From positions 88,147,191-88,211,190 of the forward strand of contig NC_080423.1 in NCBI RefSeq assembly GCF_029873635.1: a stretch of 64,000 nt of DNA, given 5' to 3'. Positions 24,415 through 36,672 of the stretch are shown here, one piece after another (within the stretch, counting starts at the first letter, position 1; each line of letters opens with the position of its first letter). A model generated the notes under the pieces. It did not search any database and had not been told where the DNA came from. It saw nothing but the letters and a program-made list of their open reading frames with translations. Made by a program: the position numbers and the translations under genes. Source of the DNA: Malania oleifera (taxonomy: Eukaryota > Streptophyta > Magnoliopsida > Santalales > Ximeniaceae).

Positions 24415-25535
24415 TATTGACTTTTTGAATCCGTCTCCTATTTTGATTATGACAAACCACAATATCTCATCTATGTGCTTTGAGTATTTGATCAGGTTTA
24501 CTTTTCTAAGCACGGATGACAGATGAAAAATGGATGTCGAGAAGCACTTAAATGAGCCATTCTCTCGGCGAAATCCATGGAATTACCGAGGAGCAGAGCA
24601 TGAAATTTTTGCTTATTTTAAGTTATATTTTTATATTTATTATTTGGGTCTGTAATTATAATCCTTGGTCTGTAATAATTAATATATTGCATGCATAATA
24701 GGACTATAAGCTTAGTAAGGACCATAGGAAAAATCAATGACCATAGTTTGACCACAGGACACCACATGACCTTAGGGATCAATCAACCAACGCCGAATTT
24801 TTTCGATTAGCTCTCAAAGACCTTACATTAACTATAGGTCCCAAATCATTGCATGAAAAGCCCCCTATAACTTAGAATTAACAAATATGTGATTAGAGGT
24901 GTCTTTAAAAGGGAGTTAGAAATTGAATGGATAGATTTGATGTGTTCGGTCGACTGAACCCCAACACACAAAGAACTTTGGTTGACCAAAGTTCCCTAGG
25001 GTCAAAAAGTTGACCAATTGGTCGACCATTTCTAAAATGACCTGCAACGCCTTGGTCAACCGAACTGGCACGTGGGGAAATCCCAATGCCCTGGTTGATC
25101 GAACTTGAAGAAGAAAAGTGACCTGGTTAGGAAAGTTCGGTGCATCACCCTAGTAAGGTGTAGTTATTGGTTGAGGTCAGCCCCGTTAATTGACCTGGTT
25201 GTAAACGGTGCCGCTCCACCCGTTAAGTGAGCAATAGTGGTAATCCTCTAGCTTGCGAGCTGAGGCGGGGATGTAGGCAGTATTGGCTGAATCCCGATAA
25301 CATATCGTGTGTGCTCTATTTTATATTTCTGCAATTTATATTCCTGCACATTTATGTTATTGTGCGAATGTTGCGCATGATTTAAATTTTCGCATCTTAC
25401 ATGTATCTGCACATTTGGGTTTATAAGCATATAGATAGGCCTTAGGTTGTGTATTACTGCTTGTGAAATTGAAATCAATTTAGGAAATTTTAAATACCCA
25501 ATTCACCCCCTCTTGGGAATACACCAAAGTCAACA
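24415..25535 (+). repeat. 3' LTR of the gag-only element (1.1 kb)
   Basis: It starts TATTGACTTTTTGAATCC right after the purine tract and ends CACCAAAGTCAACA, next to CGGTG. It aligns with both ends of the 5' LTR and keeps part of the palindrome cluster (about 24948-25105). Confidence 0.86.
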
Positions 25536-25779
25536 CGGTGTGTAGGGGGTGCTAGTACCTTCCTCTTACATAACCAAACTCTCGAACTCGATTCTGATAA
25601 AGTAGACTAAGACTACTAGTTCCTTGACTTAGAAATAGTCTAGAGACCAATCAATGAGTAGTGAACAGGTGTTTTAACTGCATCAAGGTAAATAACAAGT
25701 TAGTAGCAACTCCATTCAAATTTCAATATCTATTATCACTTGCCATTTAGGATCCTTTTTCCGAGATGTTACGACAGTT

Positions 25780-25797
25780 TGGCGACTTCGCTGGGGA
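25780..25797 (+). other. Primer binding site of the Ogre-like element
   Basis: TTGGCGACTTCGCTGGGGA-type text lies just after the LTR end. It resembles the arginine-tRNA complement known from Ogre elements (from memory), unlike the methionine-type sites elsewhere in this window. Confidence 0.65.
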
Positions 25798-26327
25798 CAT
25801 AGAGAATTTAATGGTCTTTTGACTATTCCATGATGTTTTGTTTGTAAATATGAATTGTTGTGTTTTTTTGTGAATATTTTGCTTGTATATAATTCTTATA
25901 TTGTTAATTCTTGTATGTATGGAATGGATGGATAAACATGTGCAGCGTTTGATGATATGTGGGGTTAAAGGGATAGACTTTTAAAATTTATGTGAGCACA
26001 CACATTTTCACGAGCCTCCTACCCAGGTTTTACCTTTTAGGAATAAAAAGGAGCACAGTACTGTTAGCTCTCATGAGACAAGGTTTTTGGGGGCACGTGA
26101 ACCACTCCACTTAGGTTAAACTTTGTCCAAACCCATTGGGTGAGGATAGAGGGCATGCTGGGAACCTATTGTTAATAGGAAATAGAGCTTGAACCATTCA
26201 TATTTTAACTCTAGCTTCCTCCCTTAAAATAGAAGCATGGTGAAAACCTGTAAATGATAAATCCACTTGGGGTTAGGGCAGGAGCTTCATCCTTCTTCAT
26301 ATAACTTAGTCCAGTTGTTATGTTTAT

Positions 26328-28245
26328 TTGAATTCATTTGTGTGGCGGCTCACATGTTACATCCACATTAGGCATACATACTACTTTGCCAAGATTCTGA
26401 AAAAGTCCGATTTATTCATGGAGGGTTCAGTAGTATACAAGGAAGAGGAATTCGCAATACTATTATACTTTGAAAGTCAACAAAGTAATTGGGGAGATAG
26501 TTTGAACAATGAAGCTAGGGTGGTACTATCGGGTCGGGTTAGGATGGATATCCGATCAAATTCTTTAAGGGAGCTAAAAATCATCTGGGCAGAATGGACA
26601 TTGGAACGACGTATGAGGTTCTCTCGGTTGTACAATAACATTGGATTCTTACTATATATACCTATAAACTTAGAAATGATGAACGTGCTAGTGAAATTTT
26701 GGAATCCCTCGTATTGTTGTTTCACCTTAGATAGGGTAGATATGACTCCAACTATTGAAGAATATACATTGCTATTACACCTAATGAATCTTCAAACACC
26801 GTATCAGATGTGTGGATATAACCCTAAGGTGACCTTTAGAAGGGAGCTAGGCGAAGCAACAAGGATCAAGCCTCATAAGATAAATCAGCACGTTGGAATA
26901 AAAGATAGAGAAATCACCTGGGAGTGTCTGAAGACCATGGTAGAAGGGGAAGAAAGGGAAGAGGTTCATTTACACATATTAGCTCTTGCCATCTATGGTT
27001 TGGTTATCTTTCCTAAGGAATTGGGATTTATCGACTAAGCTAGAGTTTCTTTCGTAGTTCAAGTTTAGGATGGAGTCAGCCTAGTATTAGGTATCTTGAT
27101 AGAGACATTTTGATCTCTCAATGCTTGTAGGACAAAGGGGCGAGGAAGATTGAGATGCTGCGTTCCATTGCTTTATGTTTGGTTTGCAAGACATTTACCA
27201 TGCAGCGAGAGTTTCTTCTATCCTATATTTTCAAAGCTTCGAATCTCTCTATCTGAGTTTAAAAGGGTTAAATGGGAGGAGCAACCCAACAGGTTCGAAT
27301 GGAATGAAAAATGACATAATTTGGCAACAAGAGGGTGTGTGTGGCAGGCACCATGGATGGGATACACTAACATGTTGTATAGATGCGGGGAATTTTCATG
27401 GGTTCCATTACTAGAACCATGGAGAGGAATAACTTACGCACCTCTTATGTTCAAAAGGAAAATGGGATCATTCCAGTTTATACCTATGACTTATGGAATG
27501 GCAGGTTCGGAGTTTGCTTATGACTAAAAGGGAGGTCAGAAACAAATTGAAAAATTCATGTCAGCATAGGGATGTGTGTATTTGATAGATTCAGGCAACC
27601 GGGTCGCTGAGGTTCAAGAGGGCTATGACAGTTGACGTATCAGCAAAATCAATCCTCAGGTAGCAAATTTTGTGAGGATTCCCACTTTTTAGGAAGAGTT
27701 GTTAACAGTTATTCAATCCTGGAAAAAGGAAACTCAAAAGGCTGGATGGATACAGGAAAAAGCAAAGTTGCAAGAAGAGCTTCGTTCCGTTGAAGAGAGG
27801 GCTATAGGGGCTGAGTTAAATGTTCAACAGGTGAAAAGAAAGGAGTGAGGGTTAATTGTTGAATGCCAGAAGAGTGTCAAACAAAAAAGGGACAAGTACC
27901 TACAAGCTGAGGAAGAAATGATAGCTCTAAGAAGACGGAAAAACACTTCAAGTTGACGCTAAATTAAACGTTGAATTATAACAAGCTGCTGAAGCTAAGA
28001 ATAAAAGGAAATCCCAGAGTATATAAGAATTAGAGACCCAATGGCAATAATGAAGGGATGAATGCAACCAGTTGCAAACCAGGTATTAGAGGATCGTAAC
28101 TTATGTATAGAGGGCACGATACTGGGAATCTGAATTTTGGGCTTTGGATGATCGGGCATTTGAAATGATCAATCAAATGCAAGGAGCTGCTAGCATGGCA
28201 AGGGTTATGGTAGAAAAAAATAAAGCAAGTGGAACATGGGGTATA
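26328..28245 (+). pseudogene. Extra ORF1 remnant of the Ogre-like element (DUF7745-like)
   Basis: A readable block at 26328-27038 contains LVKFWNPSYCCFTLDRVDMT, then TIEEYTLLLHL, and later text includes EPWRGITYAPLM and GSFQFIPMTYGMAGSEFAYD (about 27420-27520). These match my memory of a plant family often named DUF7745, found in transposon ORF1 proteins. A Glu/Lys-rich coiled-coil-like part follows (about 27690-27950). In Ogre-type elements an extra ORF lies between the 5' LTR and gag; its role is unknown. The remnant is broken, and its tail is cut by the LTR at 28246. Confidence 0.65.
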
Positions 28246-29428
28246 TATTGGCCTAACAAGGTTTAATCTTGTTTTGATGATAACAAATCAAGGTTACTTA
28301 ATATGTCTATGCAAGTTTTGAGTTTCATGATTTAAGTGATCTTAAGACTTCAAGTGGATGTGCTTGAAGAGTTTGAATGAAAAATCATACTTAAGGCTAT
28401 GAGACATGATAATCATTAAGAATTAAAGTTATATGAGACATGAAACTTGTTGAAGCAGTGCATAAAACTCAGAAGACATATTGGAAGGTTCACAACACGA
28501 AGACTTAGGAATGTAGATAGGAAAATCATATGAAAGTCTTATGTAAGTACTTCAAAACTCAATATTGATTGATTGAAGCTCCTAAGATATGTTATTGGAT
28601 TTAGATACCTGATTTTATACATGGAAAATATTTTCTCAAAGTCCAAATAAAATTTTCTAATATATGAATTAAGTTTGGAACCAAAAATAATGAAAAACAA
28701 GGTTTTCTGAAAGGACAGGTGTAATAACCCAAACTCAGAAAAGAAAATAAATAAAAGGAAAAAGGGAAAATAAAAGAAAAGGAAAAGAAATTTAAAAGGT
28801 AAGAAGCAGGGACTTGTCGACGAAGTTGATCTTCTCATCGGCGAACGATCTTTTGGGTTTTGTTGATGAGTATATGTGCCTCGTCGACGAAGATTTACCG
28901 AGAGAGGTTTTGGGTATTTTTGAAATTCGTTGACGAACTTATGATTTCATCGACGAACATTTTTCTTGGGCTCGTTGACAAATCCACATGTCTCGTCGAC
29001 GAAGCTCTGCTTATAAATAAGAAAGCTTTCATTTTAAGCTAGAAATTCTCTCTCTACCTACGACTCCCTCACCTTCTCTCTTCGATTTTGGGCCCAATTC
29101 AGCTCGGATTGACGATTAGGAACCACCATGAGGTCCTTGGGAAGATTCTTTGTAACATAAGTGGAGCAGATTTTCAATTTGGAGTACTTGGGCACTACTC
29201 CAAAACCAGGGTAAGTAGGGTATTTTTTATATTAAATAAAGTATTGGGAGTGTGTGGGCTTAGGAGATGATAAATGATAACTATCCTAGGGTTAAACTAA
29301 TTATGTTAGGATTTTTGGAATACAGAGTCTCTTTTTCAGTTCAGTTTAGGCAGAATCTTGAGGAGCATGTAAGGGGAAAACGTTATAGTAGCTTTTCATT
29401 AATTTTAAACCGATTAAATTCGAGTATA

Positions 29429-29464
<36 letters not shown>

Positions 29465-32268
29465 GCATGATTTATCTGAACAGTTAGGCATTTGGAAAAT
29501 AATGATTTTGATTATATTTCATATTTGGGAAAAACCATGTGGTATGAGAATAACTTTTGTAATTAAGTGGTTGCGAGTACTGCATGATTATAATTATTAT
29601 TCGCTTGTGGTTACTGTTTGGGTGGTAATTTCTGTTCGGTTGTGAATACTGTACAATTGTGAATACTATTTTATTATGCATACTGTGGTGAATGCATTGA
29701 TGTGCTTGGATGATTAGTTATGTCATGGATGTGCATTATTTTAGGGTTCATGTAAATTGCGATATAGCGTTGGTAGTGGTATGAGAAGGTTGCTATATCG
29801 TACCTGCTATAAATCGCCATATAACGTTGGCAGTGGTATGTGGAGGTCGTTATATAGGCATTTATATTAAGGGGGTAAAATATTGGCAATGGAATGAGAA
29901 GTTTGTTTTACCAATTTACTATGAACGAAGGTGTGTGTATGGATTTGTAACCTGTGTGGTTGGGAAGCTTGTGTACTAACTTGTGTGGTTATGAGTCCTA
30001 TGTCAACGATATTCTTGTGTGGATGTGAGTCCTATGTGGACTGTATTTCTTGTGTAGATATTTACCCTGTGTGGGTGTGCATGAAGTATGTGTATATCTT
30101 GTGCGGATGGGTTATGAAATGTGTGTATGCATGAATCTTTGTGAAATGAGGGCATTGGAAGCGTGTAACTATAATTGCATAAGTATTTATGGTAAAATAG
30201 AATTCTCTACCCGAAGGCTTGCTGTGAAAGGCGAGTGCCCTAGTAATTTTCTGTGGGTACCAGAGTAGAGGAAAGCTATTTGTATGGGTGGATAATCTTC
30301 CCTATTCTTGGAGACTTTGCTTGGACACATAACCCGAGGGCTTACTGAGTAAGGTGAGTGCCCTAACATTAGTGTTAGAGCAGAGGGAAGTTACTTTTAT
30401 AGGTGGGTAAACTTCCTTATTCTCGGAAATTATCACTAAAAATATTTATGTTGTGTGTATGTTATCTAAGGTGAGTGATGTAATTGATGATGCAGATTCT
30501 TTGGTGCTAATGATATTAAATAATAGATGATTATTTTTGTATGTACTAAACTCTCTGTCACACACTGTTATAGATTTTTCTTCCTTACTGAGAGGTGTTT
30601 CACCTCGACAATTTATTATTCTTTTCAAGTCCTTCAGGTAATCGAGCTTAGAAAGCTCCGGGGCGGGGTTTATTTTTGTGAGTGGTGAGAAGAACAGATA
30701 TATGTACAGTTTTATGTTTAATTTCTTTTCTGGATATGTAATATGGAGAATTTGGTTATATTTTTTTATGTGTTGAATATATGTATATAGTACTTTGGTA
30801 TTTTATTTTTCGGGGTGTTACAACAGGTGACTGATGATAAATCATCAGGTGACTGTGGTGCTATTGTTTTGAAAATATACAAATAGAATAGGCACAGGCG
30901 ACTGACCTATCAGGTACGGTCGACTTACCCCATTCTGACTTTCAGAATATACTGATTTTAAAATAGCACAAGCGACTGATCTTGTTTCCATATGTTGCAT
31001 GTTTGGTTTCCAAATTAAGAGAAAACCTTAATGAAACTTTTTAAAACCCTAGTGCACTATTTAAACCTCTTATTCTCACACATTAGGGTAACAAAAAATT
31101 CAAAAAGAAAAGAGAACAACACGTTCATACTTTGATAAACTCTCTGGTTATACTACTACTGTGTTATCTACGAATACTCTCAGAAATTGATCTGATCTTT
31201 CAAATCTTACACGTTTGAATCAGTTCTGGTGATATACTTTCAAGCTTCAACTTTCACATTGTTTATTTGAAGTATTATTTTGAATCTAACGTGTACTAAT
31301 ATGCTCATTCGAGGAGCACTTATCTTGTACAAGCAATCTTTTGCTGTTTGTTGTATTGATTGATGTTCAAGTATTGAATCGTTGCCTAGCGAGTGAGGCT
31401 TCTTGTTAGAGAGATGAACTCTACCTTTGAGGGAGAGAGGTTGTAACTTCACCTAGTAACGAAGTTGGGAAAGAAAATCCTCACAACGCGTTGTGTGAGG
31501 CAAGGACGTAGGCTGCGGCCGAACCTTGTAAAAACAACGGTGTATAGCTTCTTCTTCCCTACTCTTTTTACTTTTTGCAAGATATAATCTGTGTGTTTGA
31601 ATATATTTTCATTATCATATTGCTGAATATTGAATAGTGCTAAATATCGAATGATGGTAAATATTTGAGAGTTTGTTGAATATTTAAGAACTTGTTGAAA
31701 GGAAGAACCTTGCTGAATATTTTGAACTAAATGGACATAATTTGTTTGAGATCAAATATATATCAGTTGTATGATTAAAACGTTGATTTGAACATTCAAA
31801 AAAGCTTACAACTTTGAATTTGAAAGTAAATAATCCAAGGTAAACTATTTATAAATTGACTTTTAGATTTAAGCATATGTACTGAAGTTAAACAAGTGAC
31901 TTACAAAAATAGTTTTTGAAAGAAAATATTTTTGTTGCTAAAAATCATATCTTAATACTGATTATCTCATTGAGGTTTAAATCGAATCACTGAATTTATT
32001 CTTGACTGCATTGTTGTGAACCTTCTTGATTCAAGCTGAAAGTTATATTCCGAACAAGTGCTTAACTGAATGTGTTAGTTCATACTGTAAATTCAGATTG
32101 TGTATTAATTTCTACATTCATATCTAAAGACTCTTTATTAATATAGTTTGATTATTGCATATATATATTGGAAGATAGAATAGTTAAGGGTTAAAGTGAT
32201 TAAGAATTTCGTAAATAATTTTTTAAATAACCCAATTCACCCCATCTTGGGAATACATCCTAATTTCA
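28246..32268 (+). repeat. 5' LTR of the Copia-like element, interrupted
   Basis: It starts TATTGGCCTAACAAGGTTTA and ends CCTAATTTCA, clearly related to the solo LTR at 3096-11043 (TGTTGGCC...CCTAATTTCA). Without the nested solo LTR it is about 1.9 kb. A weak motif cluster with CAGGTGACTG and CAGGCGACTG lies at about 30825-30975, upstream of a possible TATA region (about 31050-31070). Confidence 0.8.
28720..30822 (+). mobile_element. Ty3-type solo LTR (2.1 kb)
   Basis: TGTAATAACCC...GGGGTGTTACA, flanked by perfect ACAGG duplications (28715-28719 and 30823-30827). No internal region is present. It has a GTCGACGA palindrome cluster (about 28815-29003), then a TATA box (TATAAATA, 29012-29019). 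A duplicated cassette of about 125 bp occurs at about 30200-30440 (CCCGAAGGCTTGCTG and CCCGAGGGCTTACTG versions), and the TTACTGAGAGGTGTTTCACC motif lies near 30586. An AT microsatellite lies at 29432-29461. Confidence 0.9.
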
Positions 32269-32270
32269 AT

Positions 32271-32281
32271 TGGTATCAGAG
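32271..32281 (+). other. Primer binding site of the 28246 element
   Basis: TGGTATCAGAG lies two bases after the LTR end. Its downstream flank GTAGG is the duplicated target of the solo LTR that follows. Confidence 0.82.
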
Positions 32282-35006
32282 AGTAGGTGTTGACCTTATA
32301 GGTCATATCACATTTTAATTATGGCAAATACTTTGGTATTTAATGTTTGATGAGTTTGTGTGTAGGATCAATTGGAAGTTTCATATAGTGCACATGGACT
32401 TGAAGAAGATAAATACCCAAAATATTTATTTGTTGTAATTTAATTAAGTTTTATTCGGGTTTGTAATATTTAAATATTAATGGTCTGTCATAATTAATGC
32501 ATTGCATGCATGATAGGACAGATAAGCTCAAAGACCTTAGACTGACCATAGGTCCTAAATTATTGCATGAAAAAATCCCCTATAACTTAGAAGTATCAAT
32601 TATGTGAACAGGAGTGTCTTTAAAAGAGAGTTAGGAATTGAATGCACAAAGTTAGTGTGTTCGGTCGACTAAACACTAACATACAGAGTACCTTCGATCG
32701 ACCGAACCTCCTTAGGGTCAAAAGTTTGACCATCTAGTCGACCAATCTTAAAATGAACATCAATGCCCTGGTTGACCAAACTGGCACGTGGGGATTTCCC
32801 AACGCCCTGGTTGAGCAAACTCCTAATTATAAAAGGACCTGGTCGACCAGACGTATGAATCTGGTCAACCGAATTTAACCTAGTTAATCGAACCTCAGAG
32901 GTTCAAAAATCGCCTCATGTCTGATCAACCAACACCTCAGTTCAAAAACACCCTAGTCGACCAAACTGAGCAATCTGGTCGACCAAACCTTAAAAATGGT
33001 CAACCGAACCTCTCGAGTTGCTCAATTTTTACTAAGGTTAAACTGGGTTAATTTTAATTAAACTTAATTAATCTTTTTCCAAAATACCCAGCGTGTCCCC
33101 AACAGCTATAATTTTTGAAACTCTATAAATACCTCCTCATTTGTCACAATTAAAAGAGGATTAGGGTTTTAGATTAGATAAATTTCTCTAAAAATTTTAT
33201 TAGCCAAAATCATTCATACTCCCATATCTTTTCAAATATATTGCCAAAATCTTTCTCCTATACTCATCTAGCCATTTATTTTGAGTGAGATTAACTTTTC
33301 ATATTCATCCTACAAGCTCAAACTCTCCCTTACTTGTAATTGTATATTGATTTTTGGATAGTAGCTTATGGATTTTCCCATAATATTTCATTCATAAATA
33401 TTTGATTGGGAAAAACTCTTACTTGGCTTAAGATCTTGTATCCTCATTGCAAGGTTCATAAATTTGTTTTATGCTTTGATAAAAAATTTTTTTAGCAAGC
33501 TTAAACCCTAATATCTATTGTGCTTTACATTTGAGAAATATTATTGTGATATTTTTTTGGGGTTGTAGAGATTGTTTGACTATTCACATCACAAACATAT
33601 TAACTTGATATCAAAAGTTTCACTCTCACGTATACACATTGACATACATATTATTGAGAGTTGACGCATTGGTTAACAAAATCTTACTTGAGCTTAATAT
33701 CCTATCATATGTGAGTGTATTATCTGATTGAGCATAGTGGCACATATCTGCTTAGTATAAAAAGCATATTTGCTTGTACAAAAATTTGATTATTTGTTGT
33801 GTTCCTGACGTGTGGTCGGAAGAGGGAGACTTGCCCTGTGAAAAGTCCTGGATTGACTTTGACCTGGTTAGGAAAGTTAGGTGTACCATCATGTTAAGGT
33901 GTTGTATTAGGTGCCGCTCAACCAATTAAGCGAACCTTAGTAGAATCCTCTTGCTTGTGAGCTTGAGGCTGGAACGTAGGCAGCATTGGCCGAATCCCGA
34001 TAACATTTCTTGTGCCTGCTTTTAATTTTTGAAATTTAAATTTCAACACTTGAATATTTGCTTTTAATTCTTGATTAAGTTTATGTGTAACGACCTGATT
34101 TTTCATGCCATCCTTTTTTTTTATTTTTTATAATCCTAACAATAATATACATAATACTGTCTGGTAAATATATCCTGTTCTTTGATACCCAAAAACATAA
34201 TACCTAGGTAGCGGAAAACATAAAGTGTACGACCAGAAACACAATACCGGAATTTTTCACCACTTATGTACATCACTCTAATTTAAAAGTCCAGATCCCC
34301 TAGGATCTATACAAAAATACATTTCACCCAAAAACTACTTACCCTATAAACAGGGCAGAATCGATATCTCCTCTATCCACGAGCATGGTCTGCTCGTCTA
34401 ATTGGATCACCTGAAAAATATCAAATTACTGGGATGAGACAACACTTAGTAAGATGAAATATGCTATTGCTAGTGTGTGGCATAAGTGTTTCTGTAAAGT
34501 ATACATATACTGTAACTAACTGAATCTAAAATGGTATGTAACAAAGATATACAATACAATTTACATCTGTGTTTCTTCAAATACATCTGTTACTAAACTT
34601 TACTATTTGAACATACTTTTAATTACTATAAATATTTCTACTGATTTCTGTACGTATATAATAGTTGTGAAACTTCCCTGGATGGATAATTGTATGTCAT
34701 GATTCAAATCCCCTCATGACAGGGTTGTGCGGCCTGTAGGCGGGACTTAATCTTGGTCAGCGCTCTAGGATTAGTCAACAATAGCTCCATTAAAGGTATG
34801 ATTGTCCCCTCGACCTAAGTCTGTCTAGGGAGCGCTTCACTCTCTCCCCTCCATCTGGATCAACATACCAAGGAGTCTGCAATCTCTTTATCGACACAAT
34901 CGACCACAAAATGCCACTCTACTAAGATGTGTGGTTGCACTCTCTCCATTGTATAGCTACGGTACTGTGCTCTATAATATGATCTGTAATGGTTATCAGG
35001 GTCTAA

Positions 35007-35010
<4 letters not shown>

Positions 35011-35053
<43 letters not shown>
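35011..35053. repeat. (AT)n microsatellite
   Basis: A pure AT run inside the minus-strand Ty3 solo LTR. Confidence 0.97.
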
Positions 35054-35056
<3 letters not shown>

Positions 35057-35709
35057 CTTTGGTATATACATGTATTTTACTGTTTACCATGATTCTATTT
35101 CTGCTGTAATAGCCATAACACTCTAATAATTATTCTGTATAAACTATACTATCTGTTTTGAACATATACTGTAATTACTGATATGTAACACTGTATAACT
35201 GTTTGTTATGGCTCTGTGATCTATATATCATGGTATTCTGAAAACTATTCAACTGATTTCTGTAAAACTGTATATAACATGCTCACTGTGAGACTGTATA
35301 CTATGCTTTCTATTAAACTGTGTTAAACTATGTAAATACATAATTCTGTAGAATACTAGATAGCTATAACTCTGAAATAAATACTGTATAATCTGCTCAG
35401 TAAATAACTGTGTGCTCTGTATATCATGATTCTATAAAATTGTATGCTTATTCATGATCCTGTAAGAATTGTATAAATTTAGTACTATACTCATATTACT
35501 CATGCCACACAACTATTAGTAACTCATTGCATATAATTTGTAAAACCATATAGTATCTACTCTGGAAAAACACCCATAATCTTATACTATATTTACTGAT
35601 AAAAATTCTCCTTTATCTGGCATAGCATTTTTCCCTTACCTCATAATTAAGCTCGTTTAGTAACGTTCTAAATTACACCTCTGGCATTTATAATTCCATA
35701 ACCCTGAAA

Positions 35710-35715
<6 letters not shown>

Positions 35716-35756
<41 letters not shown>
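35716..35756. repeat. (AT)n microsatellite
   Basis: A second pure AT run in the same LTR. Confidence 0.97.
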
Positions 35757-35758
<2 letters not shown>

Positions 35759-36179
35759 TGTCAATCAACTAAATACTCAAATTATTCTTCATTTTTCCAT
35801 CTTCGGAACTATAAACTATTCATTATTTACCTAGGCTTTTGAAAAGATATCCACTGGGGTCCTCAACCCATTCCCGTAGGGTCCCAAAATACCCTATTCC
35901 TGAAAAAATAATACCCTAATTTTACTTCACAAAACTCCAGTATGTTCTCATATAATACAAAATCTAGGCTCAAATGAACTTGGTAATACTGGAAATACTC
36001 AAATAATCCACTTACCCTGGTTTTGGGATGGTTCTCAAACTTCTCAAATCAACATTTCACTTTGGCTATGTTGTACAGAATCTCCCCAAGATCACCGTGG
36101 TAGCTTCCACTTGTCGAACCGGGGAGAGAAGGAGCTGAAAAACTAGAGAGAAGGGAGAGAAACCCTTTTCTAGAGAGAG

Positions 36180-36184
<5 letters not shown>

Positions 36185-36222
<38 letters not shown>
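36185..36222. repeat. (GA)n microsatellite
   Basis: A GA run just downstream of the LTR TATA box on the minus strand. The same relative position is CT-rich in the LTR at 942-2751. Confidence 0.97.
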
Positions 36223-36225
<3 letters not shown>

Positions 36226-36672
36226 TTTTCTCTAAAAATATGTTTTGGCTATATTTATAGAGTGCTGTCTACATAGACTTGTTGATGAGACACGTCACCT
36301 CGTCGACGAGTCAATGAAGGGATCTCGTTGATGAACATTGTCTCCTCATCGATGAGTTTCAGACCTTAGAACAGGCCTCTTGGTAAGTTCTTGTCGACGA
36401 GACGCTCATCCCCATTGACGAGCCCAAGAGTCTGCTCATTGACGGGCACTTCTACACTCATCGACAAGACCTTACTGCACCCTCTTATAAAAATTCATTT
36501 TTCTTTAATTTCTTTTATTATTTAATTACTATAATTCTTCGAGTCTCTACATGATGATTGTATAGAAAGACCTTGGCTTGTGTATTATTGCTGCTGGAAT
36601 TTGAATTGACCTAGGAAGAAAATTTTAAATATCCAATTCACCCCCCCTCTTGAGAATACACCAATTCCAACA

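Larger units (their letters stand above)
18158..25535 (+). mobile_element. Gag-only Copia-like LTR element, 7.4 kb
   Basis: A complete-looking unit with a 5' LTR (18158-20266), primer site, gag remnant, long non-coding interior, purine tract (about 24401-24413) and 3' LTR (24415-25535), flanked by perfect CGGTG duplications (18153-18157 and 25536-25540). No protease, integrase, reverse transcriptase or RNase H was recognised, so it looks non-autonomous. By eye the LTR starts differ at about 13 percent of positions, making it clearly older than the Copia element at 4991-10485. The 3' LTR is about half the length of the 5' LTR. Copia placement rests on gag style, primer site and LTR tail. Broken. 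Confidence 0.87.
15642..25776 (+). repeat. 5' LTR of the Ogre-like element, split by a nested element
   Basis: The LTR starts TGTAGACACCCC at 15642 and ends GATGTTACGACA at 25776, followed by the primer site. The split is confirmed by the related LTR at 41760-42057, where CATTCGTAGAACAGGTGTGT runs on without interruption. It contains a 111 bp tandem duplication, a family text GGCCACATGTCACC (about 17247) and purine-rich tracts near 16980-17190 that give meaningless Ser-rich frames on the minus strand. Confidence 0.72.
15642..28245 (+). mobile_element. Ogre/Tat-like Ty3 element, 5' part, with nested insertion
   Basis: A plus-strand element with a 5' LTR (15642-18157 and 25541-25776, about 2.75 kb without the insertion), a GGCGACTTCGCTGGGGA primer site, and an ORF1 remnant with a DUF7745-like domain upstream of where gag would lie. 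The long LTR, this primer-site type and an extra ORF1 are traits of the Ogre/TatIV group of Ty3 elements (family knowledge; the assignment is inference). The internal region is cut at 28246 by a Copia-like LTR; no gag or pol of this element was recognised further right. It is broken. Confidence 0.72.
34086..36551 (-). mobile_element. Ty3-type solo LTR, minus strand (2.47 kb)
   Basis: On the plus strand it runs TGTAACGACCTG to GAGTCTCTACA. Flanks TTATG (34081-34085) and TGATG (36552-36556) match at four of five bases. Orientation is shown by a minus-strand TATAAATA (36252-36259), a GA tract downstream of it on that strand, and the palindrome cluster on the far side (about 36278-36478). No internal region is present. 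Confidence 0.83.
32288..36672 (+). mobile_element. Copia-type solo LTR, split by a Ty3 solo LTR
   Basis: TGTTGACCTTATAGG at 32288 to CACCAATTCCAACA at 36672, flanked by perfect GTAGG duplications (32283-32287 and 36673-36677). Without the nested insertion it is about 1.9 kb. It belongs to the same LTR family as 18158-20266 (TGTTGAC start, GGTCGACC-type palindromes at about 32660-33018, TATAAATA at 33124-33131, tail with AATTCACCCCCCC). Confidence 0.88.
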
